From Lindgomyces ingoldianus (Eukaryota > Ascomycota > Dothideomycetes > Pleosporales > Lindgomycetaceae), in NCBI RefSeq assembly GCF_010093535.1, contig NW_022985176.1:876665-940664 (forward strand): a stretch of 64,000 nt of DNA. The letters are read 5' to 3'. Below are positions 48,173-58,423 of the stretch, piece by piece; the stretch's first letter is position 1; the number at the start of each line of letters is the position of its first letter. A program made the translations under genes and the position numbers. The notes beneath the pieces were generated by a model. The model did no database searches and was not told where the DNA came from. It saw only the letters and a program-made list of their open reading frames with translations.

Positions 48173-48195
48173 CGGCGGTGGCGGCGGCGGCGGTG
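48173..48195. repeat. GGC-type trinucleotide run
   Basis: Short interrupted run of GGC/GGT triplets in non-coding DNA. Confidence 0.75.
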
Positions 48196-49020
48196 CTTCA
48201 CAGTTTTCCTAAAGGAAGGAGAAGACTGGAAGCATGTTGTCAGCCTGAAGCATGTATTCAGGCTTTAGAGTTTCGGTCGAACTGGTCGTGGTCGCTGGGA
48301 TAATGGGCTAGGGAGCTAATGATCTCCGCAGTGTGAGCCGGGAGTCGTCTCCCGATGTCGATCGTCGGTGTCGTGGGATTCGTGACACGATGCCATGACG
48401 TGGTGTGGATCTTCTAGAAGGGAAAGGCGTCAGCCTAGGATACTCTAACTAAATGCTTTTACTCATATGCCCAATGTGCTCTCATGTCCCGGATTAGTGA
48501 TAGGCTGCGCAGGTTTCATGTTTTCAGTCCTAGTCCCAGGTCGTGTATTTGTGTGTATATTCAACGTCCAGAAAGAGTCCTAGATCGAGGTGAGGCGAGG
48601 AGGGGTATGGAGATGATGCTCGAGGTATCTAACGAGGCAGGTGAGGTATAAGGAGGGTGGAAGCAATGACAAGATCCTCGGTCGTGCAATGCAGAGAAGG
48701 AACAAAACTCGGCGAGGGCGGGGGAAATTTGAAAGAAGGTACAAGCAAGGCTGCGATAATAGTCGAACTCGTTGGTACTGGGGGAGGGTGTAAGGCAAAC
48801 GAGGTTGGAAAGGAATCCGGAAAGAGATCGTAGGTATCGATGCATCGACGCTGCAACGCTGGAGAAGTTCATGGGGAAGGGAGGACACTTATCAATCGGA
48901 CTACCACCGTACACCGGAGATTTCGACATTCGACATTTAACAACGACGCGCTCTTTTCACCAGACCAGACCAGATAAGACAATACAAGATACGGACAAGC
49001 GATGACGAAGGATCAAAGGA

Positions 49021-49190
49021 CACGACCGCACGAGGATCGCTGATAACTCGCAAAAGACGACCATGAGGATCATAACGGACAGGCAGAAGACGACCGCACG
49101 AGGATCGTGAAAGACGACCATGAGACGACCACACGAGGGTCGTAGTAAAGAACTCGCAACAGACGACCACACGAGGGCCGTAAAACAGTA
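49021..49190. repeat. Minisatellite of GACGACC-containing units
   Basis: About six imperfect units of 20-30 bases share the core GACGACCRCACGAGGRTCG. A second shared segment, AACTCGCAA just before two of the units, indicates that longer blocks were duplicated. Read on the minus strand the block keeps an open frame for more than 70 codons, because the unit has few stops. Confidence 0.8.
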
Positions 49191-49249
49191 AAAAGGGATG
49201 GAGGCTGAGCAAGCAAATCAGCAGGGGGAGAGGAGAGGGATATACTTAC

Positions 49250-49439
49250 GCAGTTCACACTGGATGGTGCCCTTGGGCCACATTGGGCCGTCCCACCGAT
49301 CCCATCCTTCCTCGTAGGAAGTAATATGGGCCTTTTCTTGCTCGAAGGATTCTTCGGCCGGAGTGAGCTTCTTGGTGGATGATTGGGAGGTGCTCATTTC
49401 AAGTATTTGTTGCGCAGTGTATGGGTCGTAAGATACCAT
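49250..49439 (-). CDS. First exon of a small gene, remainder not resolved
   Basis: An ATG at 49439 opens 63 codons: a short start, then SQSSTKKLTPAEESFEQEKAHI and EEGWDRWDGPMWPKGTIQCEL. The strongly patterned Trp/Gly segment looks conserved, and the exon ends at a textbook donor (CTGC followed by GTAAGT) at 49250 in phase 1. A possible acceptor (TTGCTCAG) at about 49206-49213 keeps an open frame that then runs through the minisatellite to a stop near 48957, which I regard as doubtful. No family recognised. Partial model. Confidence 0.5.
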
Positions 49440-50850
49440 AAACAGGTTTGATTTGAGGGAGATAGTAGGGGTGATAGATTGACGGTAGTTGTGCTCGGTA
49501 TGCTAGAATGATATTGGTTTGGATGGATGTATGCTTCTGTATTACTTGATGCAATGAAGAAAGAAGACTCGAGTCCGACCCATCCAAGATACAGTTTATA
49601 TACTCACACACACCATTGTTCCACGTAACTGTTAGGATGATCATGAGCGTGCAAATCAGCCTCACATCTCACCTCCATCTGTGTCTCAACCCACTCATCG
49701 TGTCTGGCTCTCCCCATGTGCCAGTGCAAAAATAACGGCAACAGCCTACCTTTTGCTCACGCCGATACAACCCGAGTCGAGAACTTCTGACCCTCAGCTT
49801 AGGGGACTACTGAACCTAATCAATTTCCAGGAGATTCGTTGCTGACTTATTCCTCAAACCCGGATTCTGCAACGGCATTTCAAGATTCTTGGAATGCTGG
49901 CTGCGGAGTGATTGGTGTGGAGGCGGGAGATGGTGGTGCCATCGAGTGTTCCCGAAGGGCATTGTCACGCCACGTTTCCGAGCTCACTCGCCACATTTCG
50001 CGAACCCCTCAACATCACGATACGGCACCTCACCTCCGGGCATGCCACATCTCATGTATCTTGATTTTTCGAACATATGATCGGAAATTACAGGGTACCT
50101 CGCCCTCAGAATCCTCAGATGTGGCGGAGGCACAAACATAGTCAAGAACTACCGTCGGTAGCCTCCGCGACGAACCGTTGGAAGTCGGTTTTTATCCGCT
50201 ACAGCTGGTGAGCCTCACGCCACGGGAGGGGGCATATGGCATTGTGTCCAGATGGAGAGATTATGGGCACAGAGGGTGCGAGTGTAGTGAGATCACCTTA
50301 CGTGAGGGCAAGCAGTGTGCTACTCCTATCGTTCATCGTGGCTACTTAAAAAGGAGGTATGCAAAATTCTGAGCCACATTACATTATTGTACTCTTTGGC
50401 GAAGTGCTCTTGAACTTTTGTGACTGCACTACGTTGTCAAGCAGAGGAGATAGACTTTCTCCCTCGTTGTCCCCTTCACAACTACTCACTTCATTCACCG
50501 TCGCTTATCTGCGGTATTCCACGTTTGGACCACCGACCATCTACGCTTGAGTTAGTCCTCCAACGACACTGGTCAGTATTGGACTCTCTCTTGCGACTAT
50601 CAGTCTATCGTCCGGAATACCTCAAGAGGAATCTGGACCCAATCCTTAAGCCGGGGTGTCAACGCTTAGGCAAAACACACAACTCTCCCAACGGGAGAAA
50701 TCAAAAAGCTCACCCCTGAATTGCTTACATACCGCCGCAACGTCACCCTCACCGCGCAGACACGCGCGCTCCCCCTCAGCCCCGGGACTGAGCCGGCGGG
50801 ACCTCTCCAACCACCCACACTCGAACTCCACCTCGAGATCTGCGTTTAAC
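49440..50850. other. Intergenic DNA before the Hsp20 gene
   Basis: Promoters of the small minus gene and of the Hsp20 gene. Frames at 49839-50141 and 50420-50719 lack motifs. I did not find clear heat-shock elements (arrays of nGAAn) near the Hsp20 start. Confidence 0.4.
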
Positions 50851-51693
50851 ATGTCGCCGTTCCCGAACCTGCTTCACCCCACACACACTCCTTCATTCAC
50901 ACCTCAGCAGAACCCCCAGCAATTACCCACCCCACCAAGCCAGCAGCAGCAGCCGCCGCCGCAGCAGCAGCCGCAGCACCCACCACAGCCCCACCGACCA
51001 CTACGCTTCCTCGCGCAGATCCTCTCCCCCTATGACCTTACCCACTCCAGTCTCCCTCCCCATCCAACGCCTTACCCGCTCCACCCCTCAGCACCCCAAC
51101 ACTCACCCACGAATCCTCTGTCCCGAAGCGGCCACCGTCACAACCACCACAATATCCTAGCGCCAGACTTTGACGTCCGCGAAACTGAGCGCGCCTACTT
51201 CCTCGAAGGTGAATTCCCAGGGATACGCGATCGAGAGAGCGTACGACTGGAGTGGGTGGACTGCCGAACCCTTGCCATCGAAGCTAAAATCGTACGGGTC
51301 GAGCTAGAAAATGAATGGGGAGGCTTGTATTTCGGCAGTGGTGTCGCCTCGCCCGTGAAGAAGGAAACACATACCCCCAGGGAAGATAGAGAGATGACGG
51401 ACGCCTTGCCTGCTGGCCAAGATGTTGATGGTGGGCCGCTGTGCCGTGAGGCCGAGATCGAGCGGAGGAAATTGGCAGAGGCGGAGGGCCAGAAGGGTGC
51501 TGCACCCGTAGTTAGAGAGTGGTTGAGTGAGAGGAGGGTGGGTCATTATCAGCGCACGTTTACGTTTCCCGCGGACGTAGAGGCGGGCGGTGTGAGGGCG
51601 AGGTTGGGGCAGGGCTTGTTGAGGATTTTGGTGCCAAAGCTTAGAGAGAGGACGATGCAGGCTAAGAAGGTAGAGGTCGAGGATGCGGAGTAA
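50851..51693 (+). CDS. Hsp20/alpha-crystallin family chaperone, 280 aa
   Basis: Single exon from the ATG at 50851. Residues 1-105 are extremely rich in Pro, Gln and His, with Gln and Pro runs, and surely disordered. The alpha-crystallin domain starts at about 107: APDFDVRETERAYFLEGEFPGI, then SVRLEWVDCRTLAIEAKI. An insertion of roughly 65 charged residues separates this from the second half, GHYQRTFTFPADV, GVRARLGQGLLRILVPK. Such an insertion between the strands is known in several fungal Hsp20 proteins of the Hsp30 type. The protein ends in a charged tail without an obvious IxI motif. It should bind unfolding proteins as an ATP-independent oligomer in the cytosol. Length is above the usual 150-230 residues because of the N-terminal region and insertion. 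Confidence 0.92.
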   Translation: MSPFPNLLHPTHTPSFTPQQNPQQLPTPPSQQQQPPPQQQPQHPPQPHRPLRFLAQILSPYDLTHSSLPPHPTPYPLHPSAPQHSPTNPLSRSGHRHNHHNILAPDFDVRETERAYFLEGEFPGIRDRESVRLEWVDCRTLAIEAKIVRVELENEWGGLYFGSGVASPVKKETHTPREDREMTDALPAGQDVDGGPLCREAEIERRKLAEAEGQKGAAPVVREWLSERRVGHYQRTFTFPADVEAGGVRARLGQGLLRILVPKLRERTMQAKKVEVEDAE

Positions 51694-52327
51694 TCTAGAG
51701 CGGTTCAGGGACCAGTCTGAAGTGGATGAAGGGGAACGATATGGAGTTTAGAGTTTGGTAAATTTGGGTGGGTTGGTATTCCTATAGGTGGCTTTCATGC
51801 TGCTATCTGGGTTGAGAGGGAGGGCTATATTCTTCTAGATATTGCTGTGGCTGACGTAGGCAACTGCCACGTCATGTTGCACTTCCAATTTTTATAGTAA
51901 AAATTCGAAGCCTTCAAAGTTTGCTTCGTTTGAAACTTGTTCAAGGAAATGTTTGTAAAGATGTAAGGAGGGGATCGCTTTGAGATATGGTTTATGGTTC
52001 GGGTATATTGGCAGACATTGTAACACTGTTTTGGTGTCAACAGTGCCCTCAGAGTCTCCGCAATGTCCTTTCATCACTCTGGCATGGTTCGAAAGGGTTG
52101 GCTCCTACATTTGAAATGAGGATTCTTACCAGATCTCTAATCCAAAAAGTATTCGAACGACTTCATTCTAAGATCTTGGGTTGCCCACTTATACGGTCGG
52201 TCTTGCCTCGTCAAACTGAAGAGATATAGCAGCGAGCCCTAGTGCGACCATTGGCGATTTTGGTGCCTCATTAACAGTATCCGTATTCTTGACAATTTTG
52301 AGTACTTTGAAACTTCTTCAGCAGGTT
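51694..52327. other. 3' flank of the Hsp20 gene
   Basis: AT-rich non-coding sequence; no motif seen. Confidence 0.45.
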
Positions 52328-53540
52328 CTAAGCATCTATTTCGACGGCCAGGCGGAGGAAGATAGTTTCGTAGTAGCGGGAGAGGATGGCATACCTAGGG
52401 TCCCGAATGAGCTTGAAGTAAGCGGCTCGCCCTAGAGGGTTCATCGTGAGTGATCTAAACAACGGAAGGGAAATGCATCTATAACCAATTATGTACCTCA
52501 GATTATCTCACTCTGAGACAAAGGAGGTGGGAGCGGTCCTTGAACAGCCTTAGTGCTGAAGAAGAGGAATAAACGCGTCCACCAAGACACAAGAAAGGTT
52601 CGTCCCATAGGATATATTCCTACTTCGAAAGGTAATAATATTCTCAAAAAATATGACAGGAGAACCCAGTGAAACTAGTGGTCAAGTCAGTATCAAGGTG
52701 TTCGGGGTCATCTTTGGTGAGTAACTGACCGCAAACAAACGCTCGGATCTCTACGTATTTCAGGTTCTCAAACAGAGGAGCCTTTTACTGCCTGAACCTA
52801 GGAGCCTTCATATACGAAGGCGTTATTGAGCAACACACATTGGAAGCTACCAGAGTGAATCAGCCAGAACTGAAGGAGTTGCTTTGCGGGGAGATGTCAT
52901 TGGCCGTCAAAAGAAAGAATCCTGAGCTGCAAACACTCGGCGGACAGAGTTAAATGTTGACTCTCCTCCTCCATGTTCGAAGCTGTATGCAGAAATAGTA
53001 AGGGTAACTGACATGTCAATCCGGGAAGAGCTTCTCGAATGATACCCAAAAGAGTTGTATGGCCTTCTTCGTTAGTTCCTCCGAATACCGGGATTCGAAG
53101 TTTATCTAAGTTGATAATTGCGGTCGCTAGGAGACAAGGCGTGGGAGAGGGTAATATTCAGCCACGAAGTCGTTCTCGCGCTTTAGATTCTTGACATTAA
53201 CATTAGAGTCCTTGATTACGATGACAAAGACCTGGATGACTCCTTGTAAGGGTTGTGGAGACCCCCGGACCGTTCGCACTGCTTACGCTAAACTCTCGAA
53301 GTTGGTTGGTATTTATCGGGAAGCATTCGTTTCAAGAGATGGTGGACGTCATTGAGGTTGAAATCAATTTCGTATCGAACGCGAATAGTCTCAAGGTTCG
53401 GGGGATTGCTAAGTAAAGCAGCCATCTTCTACTGATCGTCCAGGCCAGGAACTCTTTTCTGTCGTTTAAAATACTCGCTGGGGGCATGTTTGAGTCGATC
53501 TTGTTGATACCAGCCAATACCCATGTTGCCAAGTGATCTT
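52328..53540 (-). pseudogene. Decayed leucine-rich protein gene (F-box/LRR-like?)
   Basis: Several minus-strand stretches read as ordinary protein but in different frames and with stops. From high to low coordinates these are: GIGWYQQDRLKHAPSEYFK, a TAG, then LLSNPPNLETIRVRYEIDF and NLNDVHHLLKRMLPDKYQP (about 53400-53300). Further on come ATAIINLDKLRIPVFGG (about 53110), and finally SLTMNPLGRAAYFKLI, RDPRYAILSRYY and IFLRLAVEIDA followed by TAG at 52328. A TGA in this last frame sits in the context SE-stop-DNL where Trp would fit (TGG to TGA). The NPPNLETIRV pattern resembles leucine-rich repeats following an F-box, but no F-box is visible and the family is a guess. An intact relative was not found in the window. 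Confidence 0.45.
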
Positions 53541-54782
53541 GGGAGTTATGAGTGTATTTCAAATGGTGTTCCTATTGGGTTTTCGCTGAAGATAGCTGCT
53601 CCAAAAGTGAGAGTCCGTATATGGGTTCTGAAAGCCTGGCGGGAGGCCATATGGTACAGTGATTGATTAGTCGGATGCATGAAGCATTCTTGTTAGAGAA
53701 ATCACTGAACCTAGGCCATTTTCTACACTTTTGCTGGGGAAATGCAGGGTTAGGATATTTAGGAGATCTCCGCGAAGCTGGAGCTAGACCTCTTGCGGCT
53801 TCGATAAGGGCACCCACACAAACTTCGAGAAATTTAAGGAGCAGTTGGTTCATGCAATTGGTTGTGTTACCGAGTTAAGGAACAAGTGAGGGCTACGGTA
53901 GAGGGATAAGGGACAAAACAAGAAAATTTGTATAAGATGAGTCTCTGGCGGGCGTTTGATGATGGTTAATCATCAAAGGTTAGTGAGTGGTCTTTGCGTG
54001 AAATTAGACGTTACACAAACACTGAATCGCCCACAAGCCAGTCAGAAGGCTAGAGGTGAAGGTGATGGAGTGGTGTATGAGTGGAGCGGAAAATCGTTCC
54101 GCCTAGCGTCTCCACTAGTGCCAAGCTACAAAACCAAAGCTCTCCGACCTGTGCTATCTTTTCTCTTCAACGGCCCGCCTTACCAATGCTGCGTTTCTTT
54201 GCTCACATACAGACGCTGATACTCTCACCCAGTGCGAGACGCAGTTGTCCATACATGCAAATGAGAAATTCGGAGTAATCTTCACCTCTTTTTGTCATCT
54301 CGCTCTGCGAACTCTGACATCACTGCCCGTGAGGGCCTGGCGTGACTCACGTCTGCATTTGGCATCAGAAAGTCCAGGGCCCATAAGCAAAAGTGTTTCC
54401 CCTCGGGGTAGCATTTGCGCGATCTGGTGTCCCTATGGGAGTCGGTGCGAAGATCGTGTGCCTCAGTCTCGAGAGAGCTGGAGCGACACCATAGTGCAAT
54501 ACGCAGCGTACTCGACCTCTAGTAGCTCAAGCGAAAGAGTGAAGGTATCATTCGATTCCGATTACTCTGGTGGGGCGGGCCGTTCACAATTTATCATCTT
54601 TTTGTAAGTACCACGAGTTCATTCGATTACTCAAGGGTCCAAAGGATACTGCTAATGAATTAAATCCGCCACGAGCTTTCATTCGACCCTCTAAACACCC
54701 ACAACATGAGGCTATGGCATGCCAACTGCTAGAAGATGCCCTCACAAGCTTTGAGCAGAGCCCCCACCGTCAGACGAAGACT
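53541..54782. other. Intergenic DNA
   Basis: Possible upstream part of the decayed gene near 53541-53870 (an open minus frame with LLLKFLEVCVGALIEAARGL) but no firm evidence. The rest lacks motifs. Confidence 0.35.
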
Positions 54783-55587
54783 CTACTTTTCTAGCGCATA
54801 CATTATGTCGGTCCTCATTGTCAACTTTGTCCCTGACACGACATCGTCGCCCGAATGGAGGAGCCCTCGATGTTGAAACAGCAGTACCCGTCCAGATTTT
54901 GGTACCACATCCATTCGCCGCCTCATATCGTACGAGTGGAACGTGGTCGCTCCTCCTTTAAGTGGCGCCTGGCCTGGCTTGCCTTCGGCATCGTTGAGAT
55001 ACAGATGCAGTGTGAAATTTGACCGCTCGGTGCGGTCAGGCGTTTCATAGGTTCCATCAGAGTGGGCTATCCCTGCTTAGAAAGGGACAGTTTCTTTGTT
55101 CGTTCATTATCTACGTACCTCTGAAGAATTCACCACCTGTGTACTTTAGAAATCTCATTCGCTCGTTCAAACGCGTTACTTTCCACACTTCGTTTCTCCT
55201 TGCGGGCACAGGACCTGTGACGTCGGCCCAATTCTGCAGCCGTTGAATCTCAGGCACTGCGGCCTCAATCCGCGCCCAGATCTTTGCGACTATTTCGTGG
55301 CTATCCCATATGATACGGCCACAGTTGCGGATGTCATCATACAATGCCTGCATGCCTCCGCCGATATTCACCAGGGCTCGCTCCCATTTTGCATCTGTAG
55401 TTGCTTCTGCGGCAGCGACGAGCATGTCACATTCCTCCTCAGACAGGACACCATCTAGGACAACAGCCCACAGGCCATCATATTCAGGAAGGCCGCCTTC
55501 TTTGAAATTGACGGTAGACTTGGTCAGGTTCGGCGCTGGCTCATCGAGGAAGCCCTCGGGCAAAGTGAAATTTTTATTGGTGTCCAT
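54783..55587 (-). CDS. 2-oxoglutarate/Fe(II)-dependent oxygenase (prolyl 4-hydroxylase-like), 252 aa
   Basis: Two exons, 55587..55119 and 55072..54783, with donor GTACGT and acceptor AGCAG; 253 codons including stop. No signal peptide. The N-terminal half contains LDGVLSEEECDMLVAAAE, the usual start of the prolyl 4-hydroxylase-like fold. Exon 2 brings the double-stranded beta-helix metal site: HSD (about residues 160-162) as the HxD pair, and the distal His in LLHSGDD (about 229). The Arg in TMRTDIMY (about 243) is the likely 2-oxoglutarate ligand. All catalytic residues are present. The enzyme should hydroxylate a small molecule or peptide; the substrate is not deducible. The clustered neighbours do not suggest a metabolite cluster. 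Similar short cytosolic fungal enzymes are mostly uncharacterised. Confidence 0.92.
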
Positions 55588-56459
55588 GGTCGCTCAGGGA
55601 GAGATTGTTGGGAGGGGTAGGATGGGATGAATTCTTGTAGAGCGAGTAATAGCAGCAGCAAGGTAATTCATCAAGATGGGATCAGAATCAAACTTATATT
55701 TTTGCGGCAAGACCTTTTATGGCTGTTGCCTGAGGGCAGTGCTGAGGCTACCCGAGTTGGCTGTGCCGTAGGGGATATAAAGAGTCATATTTCAGGATTT
55801 TGAGGGACACTCAGCGTAGACGCCCATTGACTGCTTTCACCATGTATTTCTGCAGCTGCATCAATAAAGCTTCGCCATAGGAATCGCATGATGATCAGCG
55901 GCGTTGCTGGTCCAGTTTCAGCATCCCTGCAATGTTCCGCAGCCCAGTTTGATTTGACCCTTTCCGGGTTGCTGCATCACCTCCGACTCAATCTAGCACT
56001 CTCTCTCCACAACGTCAACCACAACGCCCAATATTCACAATCTGTATCCTTTGGCATCGCGAGTAGTTGCTTTGCAATTGGCAACTTGTACTCAGCCCCA
56101 CTGCGCTGGTCGCGCGACATATGCGCCCCCTTCAAGCCACCCGCTCGTTTCCATTGATCGCGCCAAGACATTCGACTTCGAAGCTCATTTCCCAACTTCA
56201 CTGTCGACACAGCTCCATTGGACTGTCACTACTTAGCCAGAATTTCACGCAAAGCTTCACATCGCCTCCTCTTGTTTACCTACTGCTTCTGTGCGCCGTC
56301 CAGTCGTCCCCGCGCCGCTGCCGCTGCCGCCATAGCAAACCAGCGCTTCGCGACCTCCGCTCCTGCGACTGAACTGGGAGTCCGAATCTCTCATTCACCC
56401 TCGCTTTTGAACCAGCCGTTACACTCTTCCTTCTATCGCGAACCCCACGGTGCCTCGAT
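55588..56459. promoter_or_regulatory. Divergent upstream region of the oxygenase and RGS genes
   Basis: Between the starts of the oxygenase (minus) and the RGS gene (plus). Short plus frames with ATG occur (for example at 55888 and 56067), which would be upstream open frames if the RGS transcript starts early. Pyrimidine-rich toward the RGS start. No defined site seen. Confidence 0.4.
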
Positions 56460-57664
56460 ATGGCGTCCGAATCGCATGCTCCTTTGGAGCTCAACCGAAA
56501 CCGATTCCCCAATCTGTTCGAGGTCCTGAGTCGCAAGACAGTCGCTCCCCTAGACCTTTTCTCCTTCTATATCTACATGCGAGACCAGCAGCGATCGGTA
56601 GACTACCTGGACTTCTGGTATGCTTTCAACTAGGGCATTAGATTTACTGGCTGATCACTCTGTAGGCTTGACGTGTCGCAACATCTCCAACTATGTCGTT
56701 TGTACGTCCGACGCCTGCACCGGTCGGTGATCGAAGACACACCGGAAATAGAGAAGAACAGCAAGCGGTCATCATACATTTTAGATAATGCTGGAGAGGG
56801 TCCGTCCGGTGAGAAGGGGAACGTTTCTGACCAGAGACTTTCTGCTTTTCTGCGGTCCGATCAGGGCAGTCGGCAGCATTCCCCGCAGAATAGCCATGGT
56901 AGCAATCGCTCGACACACTCAACGCCAGGCCGTGAGCGACCTCCCCGACCAAGCTTCATGGACAACAATTCACCGGGCGGCGACTCCAGCTCACCAGGCC
57001 AGAATTCATCTGCCGAGAATGTTCCGAAGCGCGAGGATTTGCGTGCTTCAGCCGAGAAAATCCTGTATACTTATCTTCTGCCAGGATCAGAACGGGAAAT
57101 AATCATACCCCAAAGCATCCTCCATGACGTGCAGGAGGCTATCGAGGGCCCTGACCAGCGTAGCGACCCGGAGCTGTTCGATGCTGCTAAAGACTACGTC
57201 TTCCAAGCCATGGAGCGTGACGCTTTCCCGGGGTTTCTCCAGAGCAAAGGACTCGGTAATCTTGTTCCTCAGAGTATGATGATGCGTCTGATCATTGGTC
57301 TCATCAGCTTCTTCGCAGCTGTTTGGACGGCATTCATTCTCATCTTCCTCAACAAGTCTCGGGCAACTAGGTGCTGGGTAAGCTACCTTATTGTAAATTT
57401 TATTGAGACTGAAATTGACCATGCCAGCTTATCCTCCCGTTCACGGTTGCGATTTACTTCATCTTCACGCACCAGTACATGCTGGATCCCATCTTTGCCT
57501 TGCTTGGCTTCAGCGAGTATACCTGGATGGACTTCAACAAAATTCGAGAGCCGTTCGTCAAGAAGACGCTTCGCAAACGATCGTTCATCATCCTCTCGAT
57601 GTTTCTTCTCGCTGACGCAGCTACCTGCTGTCTGTTCATCTTTGTGCCTGGGAAACGTCTCTGA
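56460..57664 (+). CDS. Rax1-like RGS-domain protein with three membrane spans, 368 aa
   Basis: Three exons: 56460..56617, 56666..57377 and 57428..57664; introns of 48 and 50 nt, all in frame. The RGS fold starts at residue 15 (FPNLFEVLSRKTVAPLDLFSF) and ends the first part with a YLDFWLDVSQHLQLCRLYV helix. A Ser/Asn/Gly-rich insertion of about 100 residues follows. The second part, AEKILYTYLLPGSEREI and DPELFDAAKDYVFQAMERDAF, completes the domain. Three hydrophobic spans follow (about 240-265, 281-300 and 340-362). This RGS-plus-C-terminal-membrane arrangement matches yeast Rax1 and the Rax1-like RGS proteins of filamentous fungi, which affect cell polarity, growth and stress responses. Whether it accelerates GTP hydrolysis by a Galpha cannot be judged from sequence. 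Confidence 0.9.
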
Positions 57665-58423
57665 AGGTAACAAGGTGTTGCCACATCCAAAGCTCTTTAT
57701 TTAATGTCCAACTGCACTTGGAGGAGATGGAGTTATGGACAAATTTATTTAGGCTGAGCTCCGCTGCCTCCCAATGGAATGCATGTTCAATGCTTCAAGG
57801 TGTGTGGTTTTGCGTCACATTTCCCTTATCTGCCAATCTGCCTGCCCGCCTACCCACCTGCCCACCCACCTGCCCACCTGATCCTTCCCATTATATGTAC
57901 TGTCGATTTCGTGACATGGATTGTGGAATGGAAGGGGATGGAGTTTTTTCAGAGGAACTGGAATTCAAGGTTAAGAAACAAGAACAAGGGGGTTTGTTTA
58001 AGGGGTAGCTGGCTCTTTTGTTGGATTCATTACATGACTTGGCAGCTTTCTGAGCGAGTCGTTTTGGAATTCCCCCGGTCTGCACAATAGCGACATGGCT
58101 ATAGTTTACAAGTGGAACAATTTTCCAGATAGTATTGCTCTACTTTAGTGATAGGCTGGGATCGTATCCTAGCTGCGAATTGGTCTATAAAGCTTCGAAT
58201 GAGTTTTGCCATGAATACGCCTTCGCTTGCTGCGCCAATTTCTGTTCAATGGCCATGGACGTGAAATCGGTCCATGCAAGTGTCACGAGTAGTGAATAAG
58301 GCCAAGCCATGACGTCCGAAGCTAGAACTTCAAGAACAATGCCGCAGCGTCTGAACATGCCACTCTATGACAACTCCACAACATCAATAGCCCGAGCTAC
58401 CCGCTCCCCACATTCATTTAATC
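57665..58423. other. Intergenic DNA between RGS and DUF155 genes
   Basis: 3' flank of the RGS gene and promoter of the DUF155 gene. It contains a short CCCACCTGCC-type repeat at 57841-57882. No additional gene seen. Confidence 0.45.
57841..57882. repeat. Imperfect CCCACCTGCC tandem repeat
   Basis: About four units of roughly 10 bases, pyrimidine-rich on this strand. Located about 180 bases after the RGS stop codon. Confidence 0.7.

Larger units (their letters stand above)
46927..49249. other. Intergenic DNA downstream of the bHLH gene
   Basis: 3' flank, low-complexity tracts and a minisatellite. The frame after the bHLH stop (46931-47221) starts with GTG and contains hydrophobic spans, but has no ATG. 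Frames at 48561-48929 (minus) overlap in three registers and look spurious. This region may contain further exons of the small minus gene that starts at 49439. Confidence 0.4.

Noticed and set aside
49021..49190. CRISPR-like appearance of the repeats
   Set aside because: Units are imperfect, contiguous and of varying length with no unique spacers, and the genome is fungal; this is a minisatellite.
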